64,000 nucleotides of DNA from an uncultured Clostridia bacterium (GCA_947596085.1 CANQEW010000002.1:62001-126000), one strand, 5' to 3'. Positions 16,060 to 25,300 are shown, counted from the first letter of the stretch. The notes: generated by a model from the letters alone, not told the origin. Numbers and translations: made by a program.

Positions 16060-19000
16060 CTAGGCGGAGAGGTTCGGGTTCTGGTAGAGCAGCAGCTCGA
16101 GCGTCGGGCCGTCGATATAGGCGTCCACGGACGGGTCGATCACGGTCAAACCCGCGTCGAGTACATCGTTCGCGCGCTGCTGGAAGGTGGCGACGGCTTC
16201 CAGCGTGCCCTGATCCAGCACGCCCTCCTGGGCAAGATCAGTGTTGAGCAGGCCGTAGCGGTAGAGCGCCATCTGCACCGCGAGGATGTCCTCCGTGCCG
16301 CTGTTCGCGTCCACGTAGCTGATGTGGGGCCGCTCCTGCTGCTCGGGTTCCTGGGGCTGTTCGGGTTCGGGCGCCTGCGTGGCCGCCGGGGCCGGCACGC
16401 CGAATACCAGCTCGCTCCATACGGTGTTGTCCTCGCTTCCGCCCACGGGCGTCGCGCCCACGTAGAGCCGGTACAGGCCGGGCTGGAGCTGGCTCGTCTT
16501 GACGGTCTTGCTGGTGTCCGTGGTGGTGCCCAGCGAATAGCTCGTGCCGTCCTCGTAGCTCAGGTTCACGGTGTAGGATTCCACCGGGCCGTCTGCCATC
16601 CAGCTGAAGATGGCGGTGTCGTCGTTGATGTACTGCACGCCGTCCGTCTGGTACACGGAGCTGCCGATGCTGATCACCGGCGCGGAGACGCTGGGCGCGG
16701 GCGTGGGGGCCTCGGTGGGAACCGGCGTCTCCACGATGGGGAGCATCAGCTGCAGCGACTGCCAGACGATGTCGTCCTGGGTGCCATTGACGGGCAGCGC
16801 GCCGACGCGCAGCTCGTAGACCTCGCCGGGCGTCATGCTGGAGGTATTCATGTCGAAGCCGGTCAAGTCAGCGTTCTCGGCGCTCTGCATGAGGTTTCCA
16901 TTGGAATCATAAAGGTAGACGTAGTAGCCCTGCACGTCGCCCTCGGCGCTCCAGCCGATTTGATAGCTGCCGGGTTCGAGCTCCACAAACCCTCCAGCCT
17001 CCTGACCGGAGACGGTGAAGCGCGGCGCGGCGACCGTGCCGGCCTGCGGCGCTTCGGTGGGTTCGGGCGTGGGGGCCTCGGTGGGCTCCTCCACGACGGC
17101 GAGCGTGAGCTGGATCGACTGCCAGACGATGTCGTCCTGCGTGCCATTGACGGGCAGCGCGCCGACGCGCAGCTCGTAGACCTCGCCGGGCACCATGCTG
17201 GAGGTGTTCATGTCGAAGCCGGTCATATCCCGATTCTCAGCGCTCTGCATGAGATTGCCGGAGCCGTCGTAAAGGTACACATAATAGCTTTGCACGTCGC
17301 CCTCGGCGCTCCAGCTGATTTGATAGCTGCCGGGCGCGAGCTCCACCCGCCCCTCGGCCGCTTGACCGGAGACGGCGAATTGCGGCGCGGCGACCGTGCT
17401 GGCCTGGGGCGCTTCGGTGGGTTCGGTTTTGGGTTCGTCCGGCACGTCGCCCTGATCGACCAGGTTCCAACCCTCGTCGTAGGCTTCGCGCAGGTAGCGC
17501 AGCGTATCCGCGTCGCACTGGCCGGATACGTCGAGCGTGCCCTCGCCCATCATGTCGTTCACATACTGCTGGAAGGCGCGCACGGCCTCCTGGGTGGCCG
17601 CGCCATAGTCGCCGTCCACCTGATTCGCGCCCAGCAGGCCGATCGTCGAGAGCATTTCCTGCACGAATTCGACGGATCCGCCGGGCTCCTCGGTGGCCTC
17701 TGGAGCGTCCCCCTGATCGACGAGGTTCCAACCCTGGTCGTAGGCCTCCTGCAGATAGCGCAGCGTGTCGGTATCGCACTGGCCGGATACGTCGAGCGTG
17801 CCTTCGCCCATCATGTCGTTGACATATTGCTGGAACTGGCGCAGAGCCTCCGCCGTGGCCGGGCCGTAGGCGCCATCCACCTGGTTCGCGCCCAGCAGGC
17901 CGACCTCGGAGAGTATCTCCTGCATGAACTCGATGGACTCCCTCGGGGAATCCGGCGTGATGCCCTGTCCACCCGCCTGCTGCTCCGGAGGCACCTCGGT
18001 GACCTCGGGTTCCTCGGGCGCGACGGTTGCGTCGGGTTCGAAGCCGGGTGCCTCTGTCGCCGGGGCCTCCGTGGCGGGAACCTCTGTGGAGGGAACGTCC
18101 GTGGCCGGAGCGTCCGCGGGCAGGTCGTACATGCGGCCGTTCTCCACGCAGTATTCGAGATAGCGCATCGTCAGCGAATCCACGGCGCCGGTGATGTCCA
18201 GCGTCTCCTCGCCGCGAAGCTGGTTGATCCAGCTCTGGAACTTGCGCACGGCGTCTGCGGTGCGCGTGCCGTACACGCCGTCCGCGTCGGAGGCGGTGAG
18301 CAGGCCCACCTGCTGCAGAAGCTGCTGCACCTCGCGCACCTCCTCGCGGGAGGAGGACGCGTCCACGGTGGAATCGGAGGGCTTCGGCGTGGCGGAGGGC
18401 CGGATGGCGGGTGTGTTCGTGGTCGAGGGGAGCGCGGTGGCGCTCTGCAGCCGCCGCCACTCCTCGACATAGTAGTTCAGCCAGGAGCGGGTGAGCGCGT
18501 CGGCGCTGCCGCTGGTTTCCAGCACGGTGTAGCCCTGCAATTCGTTCACGCGGCGCTGGAAGTTCTTCACGGCGGTCTGGGTGGCCGAGCCGTACTTGCC
18601 GTCGGCGCTGCCCGCGGGCATCAGACCCAGCGCGATCAGCTTGTTCTGCAGATCGCGCACCGCGCTGGCGGATGAATTCCGATCCACCGTGTTGCTGTCG
18701 GGGGCGGCGGTGACCTTCGGCCTGGGCGTGGCCGTGGGCCGGGTCAGGGACACGCTGGAATTGTAGAGCCACTGCTGCGTCTTTTTGCCGGCGATGCCGT
18801 CCTCCGCCAGCTTCTCGGCGGGGGAGCAGTACTCGTTGACGTAATGCTGGAAGGCGCGCACGGCCTCGCGGGTGGTGGAGTCATACCGGCCGCTGACGGC
18901 GCTGGAACTCAACCAGCCCAGCCGCACGAGATACTGCTGCAGCTCGCGCACGCTCTGATCGCTGGAATTGTCGTTGATGGTGGGGTAGCTCTGGTTCCCC

Positions 19001-19779
19001 TGCACCGTGGGCTTCTGCGTGGCGGAGCTCTGCTGCTGTTGCTGCTGGAACTCGCTGTTCACGTCGCCGGAGTAGGTGTAGTCCATCCAGCTCAGCTCCG
19101 GGTCCACCAGCGCGGCGAAGGTGGCCGTCGCGTGCGGGGTGGGGCTGGGCGTGGCGTTGGGCAGCCAGGTCGCGCCCGGGGAGGTGGAGCTCAGCGGGCT
19201 GATCATGGTGCGGTCGTCTGTCGATCCCATGGAGTTGAGGAACAGAATCACGCCGATGGCCACGGCCAGCACCACGGCCGCCGCGATGGCGATGTAAAGC
19301 ACAATCTGGCGGTTGCCGCCGCCATCGTCCGGGTTCTCATGTTCGACGGCCGGGGCGGAACCGCCCTTGCGCTGGGCGATGTAAGCGGTGCCGTTCTCCT
19401 CGAAGTAGAAGTGGCGCTTGTGAGGGTCCTCCACGCTCTCCACGCTGGCGCGGAGCTTGCGCATGCCGGTTTCAAAGGCGTCTTCCATGCCCGCGACGGG
19501 CACCACGCCGCCGTCGTTTAAGCGCTCGGCGCAGTTGCGGGGCAGATACTCGCGAATGCGAATCACGCCGCCGCGCTTGGTGTCCAGCGCGTTGTAGACG
19601 ATGCCGCTGGAATCCTGCCCCAGCGCGCGGCCCAGCAGGAAGCGGTCGTGATACACGAGCGTTCCCGGGAGCATTTGAATTTGGGGCACCGCGGCGCTGG
19701 AGTCGCCGCCGCAGTGGGGGCAGACCGTTTCGCCGTTCAATTCCTGAAAGCAGTACATGCACAGATTTTCGTAAGCCAT
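16060..19779 (-). CDS. Zinc ribbon / kinase N-lobe / TM protein with peptidoglycan-binding and Fn3-like repeats
   Basis: 1239 residues. Residues 7-23 form a zinc ribbon (CMYC...CPHC). Residues 42-138 look like the N-lobe of a clostridial Ser/Thr kinase: FLLGRALGQDSSGIVYNALD, then IREYLP where the active kinase has IKEYFP, then a helix C region and FEENGTAYI just before the hinge. The sequence then leaves the fold, so there is no catalytic lobe, no DFG and no HRD. The glycine loop is degenerate and the VAIK lysine is Arg. A single membrane helix spans about 157-183. Outside are five peptidoglycan-binding-1-like domains, three Fn3-like beta domains and a final peptidoglycan-binding domain, joined by T/E/P/A linkers. 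It is probably a wall-attached scaffold or sensor rather than an enzyme. Confidence 0.85.
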   Translation of the reverse strand: MAYENLCMYCFQELNGETVCPHCGGDSSAAVPQIQMLPGTLVYHDRFLLGRALGQDSSGIVYNALDTKRGGVIRIREYLPRNCAERLNDGGVVPVAGMEDAFETGMRKLRASVESVEDPHKRHFYFEENGTAYIAQRKGGSAPAVEHENPDDGGGNRQIVLYIAIAAAVVLAVAIGVILFLNSMGSTDDRTMISPLSSTSPGATWLPNATPSPTPHATATFAALVDPELSWMDYTYSGDVNSEFQQQQQQSSATQKPTVQGNQSYPTINDNSSDQSVRELQQYLVRLGWLSSSAVSGRYDSTTREAVRAFQHYVNEYCSPAEKLAEDGIAGKKTQQWLYNSSVSLTRPTATPRPKVTAAPDSNTVDRNSSASAVRDLQNKLIALGLMPAGSADGKYGSATQTAVKNFQRRVNELQGYTVLETSGSADALTRSWLNYYVEEWRRLQSATALPSTTNTPAIRPSATPKPSDSTVDASSSREEVREVQQLLQQVGLLTASDADGVYGTRTADAVRKFQSWINQLRGEETLDITGAVDSLTMRYLEYCVENGRMYDLPADAPATDVPSTEVPATEAPATEAPGFEPDATVAPEEPEVTEVPPEQQAGGQGITPDSPRESIEFMQEILSEVGLLGANQVDGAYGPATAEALRQFQQYVNDMMGEGTLDVSGQCDTDTLRYLQEAYDQGWNLVDQGDAPEATEEPGGSVEFVQEMLSTIGLLGANQVDGDYGAATQEAVRAFQQYVNDMMGEGTLDVSGQCDADTLRYLREAYDEGWNLVDQGDVPDEPKTEPTEAPQASTVAAPQFAVSGQAAEGRVELAPGSYQISWSAEGDVQSYYVYLYDGSGNLMQSAENRDMTGFDMNTSSMVPGEVYELRVGALPVNGTQDDIVWQSIQLTLAVVEEPTEAPTPEPTEAPQAGTVAAPRFTVSGQEAGGFVELEPGSYQIGWSAEGDVQGYYVYLYDSNGNLMQSAENADLTGFDMNTSSMTPGEVYELRVGALPVNGTQDDIVWQSLQLMLPIVETPVPTEAPTPAPSVSAPVISIGSSVYQTDGVQYINDDTAIFSWMADGPVESYTVNLSYEDGTSYSLGTTTDTSKTVKTSQLQPGLYRLYVGATPVGGSEDNTVWSELVFGVPAPAATQAPEPEQPQEPEQQERPHISYVDANSGTEDILAVQMALYRYGLLNTDLAQEGVLDQGTLEAVATFQQRANDVLDAGLTVIDPSVDAYIDGPTLELLLYQNPNLSA
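16741..17400 (-). repeat. Direct repeat, period 360 bp, encoding two near-identical Fn3-like domains
   Basis: Bases 16741-17040 and 17101-17400 line up at an exact offset of 360 with few differences. Both encode the SGQ-x-A-x-G ... MTPGEVYELRVGALPVNGTQ domain. The spacing is a whole number of codons (120), so copy-number change would keep the frame. Confidence 0.85.
17505..17926 (-). repeat. Direct repeat, period 261 bp, encoding two near-identical peptidoglycan-binding domains
   Basis: The stretches around 17505-17665 and 17766-17926 match at an offset of 261 bases (87 codons). Both encode GLLGANQVDG-x-YG and QQYVNDMMGEGTLDVSGQ. The other peptidoglycan-binding domains of the same gene are clearly more diverged, so this pair is a recent duplication. 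Confidence 0.8.
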
Positions 19780-19801
19780 AATCTCCGCTCCTTATGGTGG
19801 A

Positions 19802-21073
19802 TCAGTCCAGCAGCGCTTCGATCTCCGCGCGCACGTCCGTGAAGACCTCCTCGACGCCCCGGTTGGTGTCGATCACGCGCACCCGCTCGGGCTCGGCGGC
19901 GGCGATCTCCTCGTAGGCGCGATCCACGCGCCGGAAAAAGTCGTCCCTTTCGGACTCCATGCGGTCGAGCGGTCCACCGGAGCGCATCCTCCGGGCCAGC
20001 ACCGCGCGGTCGCCCGCGAACAGCAGCGTCCGGTCGGGCGCGATCTTCACTGCCGCTCTGTTGATTTGACGTATAAAATCGTCGCCAAGTTCACGCCCGC
20101 GGGCCTGATATGCGAAACTTGAGTCCAAAAAGCGGTCGCAGAGCACAATTTTTCCGGCCGCGAGCGCGGGAAGGATCACCTGGCGCACGTGCTCGGCTCG
20201 CGAGGCGGCGTACAGCAGCGCCTCGCACTCGGGGGACATCCCCTTCAAGCGTATGTCGAGCACGACGTCCCGGATGCGCTCCGAGATTTCGCAGCCGCCG
20301 GGCTCCCGGCTGATGGCGACTTCCCAGCCGCGCTCAGACAGGTACTCCGCTGCGAGCTTCATCTGGGTGGACTTGCCGCAGCCGTCCGCGCCCTCGAAGG
20401 TGATGAAGCGCCCGCGCCGTGCGGGTTCGCCGGGCAGAAGGATCTCGCGCAGATGCGCCACGCTCTCGGCGATCGCGTCCGCGCCGGACTGCTCCAATTC
20501 CTCCCGGCCGCCGTAGCCGAAGAGCACGCCCACGGCGGTCAGGCCCAGCTTCTTCGCCGCCTGCATGTCGTAGAGCCGGTCGCCCACCATGGCGGCCGAG
20601 GAGCGGTCGCAGCCTTCAGGGAGCGCCTGCTCCAGCAGCTCCGTCTTGTCGGCGTGGGTATTTTCCATCGTGATGCCCACGATGGAATCGAAGAACCGCG
20701 CGAAGCCGAAGTGCTCCGCGATGCGCCGCACGAAGATTTCCGGCTTGGCGCTGGCGATGCCCAGATACGCGCCTCGAGCCTTCAGCGCGCGCAGCAGCGG
20801 CGCTATGCCGGCGTACAGGCGGTTTTCCCGCCAGCCGATGGCGCTGTAGCGCTCCCGGTAGATCTCCGTGGCGCGCAGCGCATCGCTTTCGCTCATGCCG
20901 GCGTACTCCATAAACGACGCCACCAGCGGCGGGCCCACGAAGCGATCCAAAACTTCCTGCGGAAGAGCGCTACCGCCCATGCGCTCGATGGCGTAGGCCG
21001 CGCTGCGAGTGATGCCCGCCCCGGAATCGGTCAGCGTGCCGTCCAAATCAAACAGTATCGTATTGTATCTCAA
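19802..21073 (-). CDS. tmk: HAD phosphatase - thymidylate kinase fusion
   Basis: 423 residues, starting with TTG 21073 (GGAG about 11 bases upstream). Residues 1-212 are a HAD-superfamily phosphatase of the phosphoglycolate phosphatase/PpaX kind: FDLDGT (8-13), a cap domain, the ASAKP threonine/serine-motif region (about 108-112) and MVGDRLYD (162-169). Residues 220-423 are dTMP kinase: P-loop GADGCGKST (228-236), REPGG (256-260), CDRFLDSSFAYQ (312-323) and a LID with RRMRSGGPLDR. dTMP kinase makes dTDP for DNA synthesis. The halves are joined by a short PGEPARR linker, with no stop or frameshift. A HAD domain could dephosphorylate nucleotides or clear damaged metabolites, but its substrate is unknown. 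Confidence 0.93.
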   Translation of the reverse strand: MRYNTILFDLDGTLTDSGAGITRSAAYAIERMGGSALPQEVLDRFVGPPLVASFMEYAGMSESDALRATEIYRERYSAIGWRENRLYAGIAPLLRALKARGAYLGIASAKPEIFVRRIAEHFGFARFFDSIVGITMENTHADKTELLEQALPEGCDRSSAAMVGDRLYDMQAAKKLGLTAVGVLFGYGGREELEQSGADAIAESVAHLREILLPGEPARRGRFITFEGADGCGKSTQMKLAAEYLSERGWEVAISREPGGCEISERIRDVVLDIRLKGMSPECEALLYAASRAEHVRQVILPALAAGKIVLCDRFLDSSFAYQARGRELGDDFIRQINRAAVKIAPDRTLLFAGDRAVLARRMRSGGPLDRMESERDDFFRRVDRAYEEIAAAEPERVRVIDTNRGVEEVFTDVRAEIEALLD

Positions 21074-21196
21074 AAAAACACAACTCCATGATGATAGTAA
21101 AGGAAACAGTTCATTTTTCCATGTTCATTGTATCTCAACAAATATGACATTTCAAGTGTTGCGCGATGAAAACAGCTTGGCAATGCGCATGGCCAG

Positions 21197-21225
21197 TTGA
21201 AAAGGCGAGGGAAGTGTGATAAGAT
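21197..21225 (+). promoter_or_regulatory. Promoter of the small multidrug-export-like gene
   Basis: TTGAAA (21197-21202), a 17-nt spacer and TAAGAT (21220-21225), about 38 bases before the TTG start. Confidence 0.65.
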
Positions 21226-21262
21226 ATTAACTGGAATTTTCTGTTTTGGGAGGGAGATCTTG

Positions 21263-21841
21263 TTGAAAGGACTTTTCCTGCGCGCGTGCGTGCTGCTGGA
21301 AGCGGCGGGAGGCTTCGTCTGGCAAGAGCAGATGGGAAAGATCGTGGTCACAGCGCTGTTGAGCATGGTGCCGACCTTTGAGGGCCGCTACGCGATACCG
21401 ATCATGCTGGGCACGGGCCTGCCGGTGGGCTTCGCCTATGTGCTGGCGGTGGTGTGCTCCACGCTGCCGATGCCCTTCATATTGCTGCTTTTGCGGCGCG
21501 TGCTGGACTGGTTTTACACGCTGCCCATCAAGCCCGTGCGGAAATTCGCCGCGTGGCTGGAGAAGCGGAGCGAGCGCAAGCGCGCGCAGATGCAGGCCGG
21601 CGAAGGCTCCGGGCTGCGGGGCAAGCTGCGGGGCAAGCTCTCCGAGGAGACGCTGGAACTGATCGGCCTGTACATCTTCGTGGCGCTTCCGCTGCCGGGC
21701 ACCGGCTGCTGGACGGGCAGCGCCATCGCCACGCTGTTCGAAATGCCGCGCGGGAAATCCGCGCTGGCGATCCTGCTGGGCAACATGACCGCCTGCGCCA
21801 TTATGACGGCGGGCGCGCTGGGCGTGTTTTCGATTTTCTAG
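21263..21841 (+). CDS. COG2426/small multidrug export family membrane protein
   Basis: 192 residues from TTG 21263 (TTG 21260 is also possible), six bases after GGGAGGGAG. An earlier ATG would overlap the promoter. It has about four to five membrane helices and the pattern MVPTFEGRYAIP (about 31-42), then LPLPGTGCWTGSAIATLFEM in the second half. This pseudo-duplicated P-x-x-E-x-R / P-x-P-x-T-G layout is characteristic of the COG2426 (Sm_multidrug_ex) membrane family. The export function of the family is weakly supported. addB follows after 25 bases, probably in the same transcript. Confidence 0.85.
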   Translation: MKGLFLRACVLLEAAGGFVWQEQMGKIVVTALLSMVPTFEGRYAIPIMLGTGLPVGFAYVLAVVCSTLPMPFILLLLRRVLDWFYTLPIKPVRKFAAWLEKRSERKRAQMQAGEGSGLRGKLRGKLSEETLELIGLYIFVALPLPGTGCWTGSAIATLFEMPRGKSALAILLGNMTACAIMTAGALGVFSIF

Positions 21842-21866
21842 TTCGCTTACATGGGGAGGCGCGGCC

Positions 21867-24800
21867 ATGCTTCGGGTCTGCACCGGGGAAAACCGCATAC
21901 TCGCCGCGGCGCTTACGCGCGATGTGGGCGCGGCGCTGGTCGGGGGCGACGAGGTGCTCTACATCATCGTCCCCCGGCAGCTCACGCTGTTTACCGAGCG
22001 GCTGTTGCTGGACGGACTGCGGCTGCGCGGATCGTTTCGGATGCGCGTGCTCAGCCCCGCGAGGTTGTGTGCGCTCATCTTTGAGTCGGCGGGCGCGCCC
22101 GAGGGCGTGCGCGTGGACGAGCGCGGCCGCGTGATGCTGATGCGCCGGGCCATCCGCGCCGCCGAGGGGCTGACCATCTACAAAAACGCCGACCGCCGAC
22201 GGGGCTTTGCCGAGCGCTGCGCGCGCCAGCTCGAGCTCTTCATTCAGGGCGGCGTGTCGCCGGAGGCGCTGCGCGAAAGCGCGGAGGAGAGCCGGGGTGC
22301 GGTGCGGATGAAGCTGTTCGACCTCGCCGCTATATTGGAACAGTATCAGGCGCTGATTCGGGATCGCTTCCAGGATGGCGACGGAGAGCTGATCGAGGCC
22401 GCGCGCCGCGCCGGCGGGGCGGAGTTCATTCGCGCGGGCCGCTTCTGGTTCTTCGGCTTTGACATTACCCCGCCCACGCTCACGGAGCTGATCGCGCGGG
22501 TGGCGGCGCTGTCTCCGGACGCGTCCCTGTATCTGCCGCTGCCCAACGATCCCGGCGCGCGGGATTACGACTGCTGCCGCCCGTTGGAGCGCGCGTTGGG
22601 CCGCCTGAACGCGGCCTGCCGGGAGGCGGGGACGGAGCTCCGGCGCGAAGCGCTGCGCGCGGAGGCGGGCGATGGCTGCCTGGCGGCGCTGCGGGAGGAG
22701 CTCTACGCCTATCCGCCGCGCCCCTGGGAGGGAGAGCCGGACGCGCTGCGGCTGGCCTTTGCCCGGGACGTGCGCGAGGAGTGCCGACTGGCCGCCGCCG
22801 AGGCGCGCAGGCTGGCCATGCGCGGGCTGCGCTACGGGGAGATTCAGTTGATCTGCGCCGATCTGGAAAACTACCGGCAGCCGCTCAGCGAGGCGTTCGC
22901 CGCCTACGGCGTGCCGCTGTTTCAGGAGGGCAGCCGCCCGGTTTCGCGGTTGGCGACGGCGGAGTGTCTGCTGACGGCGCTCAAGCTCATCGACAAGAAC
23001 TTCCGCGACGAGGACGTGTTCACGCTGATGCGCTGCGGCTATATGGACCTGACGGACGACGAGGCCGGACGGCTCGCCAACTATGCCCTGCGCTATGGCG
23101 TTGAGGGCGCGCGTTGGCTGCGGCCGCTGAACCGCGGCGGCGAGGCGGAGATCGCCGAGCTGGAGCCGCTGCGCGCGCGGCTGATGTCCCCGGTGAAGAA
23201 GCTGCGCGACGCGCTGAAGGCGGCGCGGGATTTGAAGGGGCAGCTCGCGGCGCTGTTCGGCTTTTTAACGGAGATCGACGCTTACGGAAGAAGTTTGGAA
23301 TTACAGCGCGGTCTGATCGCGCTGGACATGCGCGAGGCGGCGGGCGCGCTCGGCCAGAGCTGGAACCGCATCATCGGCGCGCTGGATCAGATGGCGGCGC
23401 TGATGGGCGAGGAGAAGCTGAGCCTGCGGGAGCTGGATCAGGCGCTCACGGAATCGCTGGAGGCGGCGGTGGTGAAGCCGCTGCCCCAGTCCGGCGACGC
23501 GGTGTACGCCCAGAGCGCGAACCGCATCCTGATGCAGCCCGCCCGGGCGCTGCTGGTGATCGGTCTGAGCGACGCGGGCGCGGCGGCGGACGACGCGCTG
23601 CTGACCCAGGGCCAGCGCCGCGTCCTGGCGGAGCGCGCGAAGGTCTACCTCGGACCGGACGAGGCGGACGCGGCGCGCCTGAAGCGCTTCTATCTGAAGG
23701 CGGCGCTGGGCATGGCGTCCGAGGCGGTGTGGTTCTCCTGCGCGCTCAGCGGCGCGGACGGCGCGGCCCAGCGGCCGGGCCTGACGTTGCAATTGCTGCG
23801 GGAGATTTTTCCCGGCCTGCGGGAGCTTTCGGAAGCGGAGAAGGTGCGGCTGCTCGCCAACGCGCCCCGGGCGGCGCTCTCCCAGGCGGCGCGGGCGCTG
23901 TCCGCCCGGCGCGCGGGGGAGACGCCAGATCCCGGCGATCTGGTGGCGCTGAACGCGCTGCGCGCGGCGGGGAAAGCGCTTCCCGAGGAGTATGGCATGC
24001 TGCGGCGCATGGAGCGCGCGCTGACAGACCGGGAGGGCCGGGAGGCCGTGGACGCAGCCTCGGCGCGCGCGCTCTACGGCGAGCTGCAGACGCAGTCCAT
24101 CACCCGCTTGGAGCGCTATGCCCGCTGCCCGTTCCAGTATTTCGCCAGCTATGGGCTGCGCCCCGAGCGCGTGGAACCCTTCGAGTTTGACCGCCGGGAC
24201 GCGGGCGTGTTTTTGCACAGCGCGGTGAACGCCTTTTTGCGCGCGCACCGGCGTGAGCTCAACGAGCTATCCCCCGAGCAGGCCGAATTGTACATGGGCA
24301 GGATCGCTGACGAACTGCTCGCGGACATGGCCGTGGGCACGGCCATGGAGGACAGCGCCAGCGTGCGCGCGGAATCGCGGTCGCTGCGGGCCACGGCTTG
24401 CCGCTGCGCGCGGGTGCTGACCGGGCACATGCGCGGCAGCGCGTTTCGAGCCGAGCAGCTCGAGCGCAGCTTCGGCCGGGAGGACGGCGAGAAGAAGCTG
24501 TGCGCGGGCGACACGGTGCTCGAAGGCCGCATCGACCGCATGGACGTATGGAGCGAGGGCAACAGCCTGCGCGTGATCGACTTCAAGCTGGGCGGCAAGC
24601 CGCTGAACCTAGCCGGGGCGTATCATGGGCTGGAATTGCAGCTTCCGGTATATCTGGGCGCGGCGCTGAAGGAGCGCGGCGCGCGCAGCGCGGGTGTGTA
24701 CTACTTCGCGCTGGACGAGGGCGTGGTGAATACCCAGACCACCGACCCGAACGCGGTGGAGAAGGAGCGCGCGAACCGCTTCCGCATGACCGGCCTGCTG

Positions 24801-25151
24801 CCCGAGGACATGGAGCTGATTCGCGCCCAAGCGCCGGACCCGGAGGCCGTGTTCAACGCGCGGCTGACCTCGGCCGGAGAGCTCTATTCCAACGTTCCCC
24901 GCGCCGATGACAGGAATTTTGAACGCCTCGTGCGCCACACGCTCCGGCAGGCCGAGAAGTACATCGCAGGCATTCGCGCGGGCGAGGCCGCGGTCAGCCC
25001 GGCGAGCTTCGACAACCGCGATGCCTGCGCGCTGTGCGACTATCGCGCCGCCTGCCTGTTCGATCCCAAGCTGGACGCGGCTAAGGCGCGCAGATTCAAG
25101 AATATGAAGTGGAACGACGTATTCGAAAAAATCGCTTTGGAGGACGAATGA
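21867..25151 (+). CDS. addB: AddB-like ATP-dependent helicase/deoxyribonuclease subunit B
   Basis: 1094 residues. AddB is the nuclease-bearing partner of AddA in the AddAB (RecBCD-equivalent) break-repair complex. The C-terminal nuclease domain is clear: a first cluster cysteine in RYARCPFQYF (about 753), nuclease residues in IDRMDVW and VIDFKLGG (about 903-908), and the trailing CALCDYRAAC (about 1053-1062) completing a 4Fe-4S cluster. The N-terminal region resembles the inactivated helicase half (FGFDITPPTLTELI, IVPRQLTLFTERLLL), but no Walker A sequence is visible where homologues have one; the protein starts CTGENRILAAAL. addA is not downstream: a terminator and a minus-strand GNAT gene follow. 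Confidence 0.9.
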   Translation: MLRVCTGENRILAAALTRDVGAALVGGDEVLYIIVPRQLTLFTERLLLDGLRLRGSFRMRVLSPARLCALIFESAGAPEGVRVDERGRVMLMRRAIRAAEGLTIYKNADRRRGFAERCARQLELFIQGGVSPEALRESAEESRGAVRMKLFDLAAILEQYQALIRDRFQDGDGELIEAARRAGGAEFIRAGRFWFFGFDITPPTLTELIARVAALSPDASLYLPLPNDPGARDYDCCRPLERALGRLNAACREAGTELRREALRAEAGDGCLAALREELYAYPPRPWEGEPDALRLAFARDVREECRLAAAEARRLAMRGLRYGEIQLICADLENYRQPLSEAFAAYGVPLFQEGSRPVSRLATAECLLTALKLIDKNFRDEDVFTLMRCGYMDLTDDEAGRLANYALRYGVEGARWLRPLNRGGEAEIAELEPLRARLMSPVKKLRDALKAARDLKGQLAALFGFLTEIDAYGRSLELQRGLIALDMREAAGALGQSWNRIIGALDQMAALMGEEKLSLRELDQALTESLEAAVVKPLPQSGDAVYAQSANRILMQPARALLVIGLSDAGAAADDALLTQGQRRVLAERAKVYLGPDEADAARLKRFYLKAALGMASEAVWFSCALSGADGAAQRPGLTLQLLREIFPGLRELSEAEKVRLLANAPRAALSQAARALSARRAGETPDPGDLVALNALRAAGKALPEEYGMLRRMERALTDREGREAVDAASARALYGELQTQSITRLERYARCPFQYFASYGLRPERVEPFEFDRRDAGVFLHSAVNAFLRAHRRELNELSPEQAELYMGRIADELLADMAVGTAMEDSASVRAESRSLRATACRCARVLTGHMRGSAFRAEQLERSFGREDGEKKLCAGDTVLEGRIDRMDVWSEGNSLRVIDFKLGGKPLNLAGAYHGLELQLPVYLGAALKERGARSAGVYYFALDEGVVNTQTTDPNAVEKERANRFRMTGLLPEDMELIRAQAPDPEAVFNARLTSAGELYSNVPRADDRNFERLVRHTLRQAEKYIAGIRAGEAAVSPASFDNRDACALCDYRAACLFDPKLDAAKARRFKNMKWNDVFEKIALEDE

Positions 25152-25177
25152 GGGGCGGACCGATTGGTCCGCCCCTC
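25150..25177 (+). terminator. Terminator of addB
   Basis: GAGGGGCGGACC (25150-25161) pairs perfectly with GGTCCGCCCCTC (25166-25177) over GATT; the stem begins within the addB stop codon. The tail ATTCATTC is only moderately T-rich. Confidence 0.7.
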
Positions 25178-25300
25178 ATTCATTCGGCGTATGTGCATTG
25201 ATTATTCAAGCCGGAACCGCCTTGCCGCGCCCGATTGCGGCAGCACTTCACCGGCGATTTAATTGCACAGATTGGTTCAATTTTGCCAGTCTGCCGGAAA

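Noticed and set aside
15901..18675. 924-codon open frame on the plus strand opposite the wall-binding protein
   Set aside because: It is the antisense shadow of repeats that clearly encode peptidoglycan-binding and Fn3-like domains, and it runs through the hydrogenase start and promoter.
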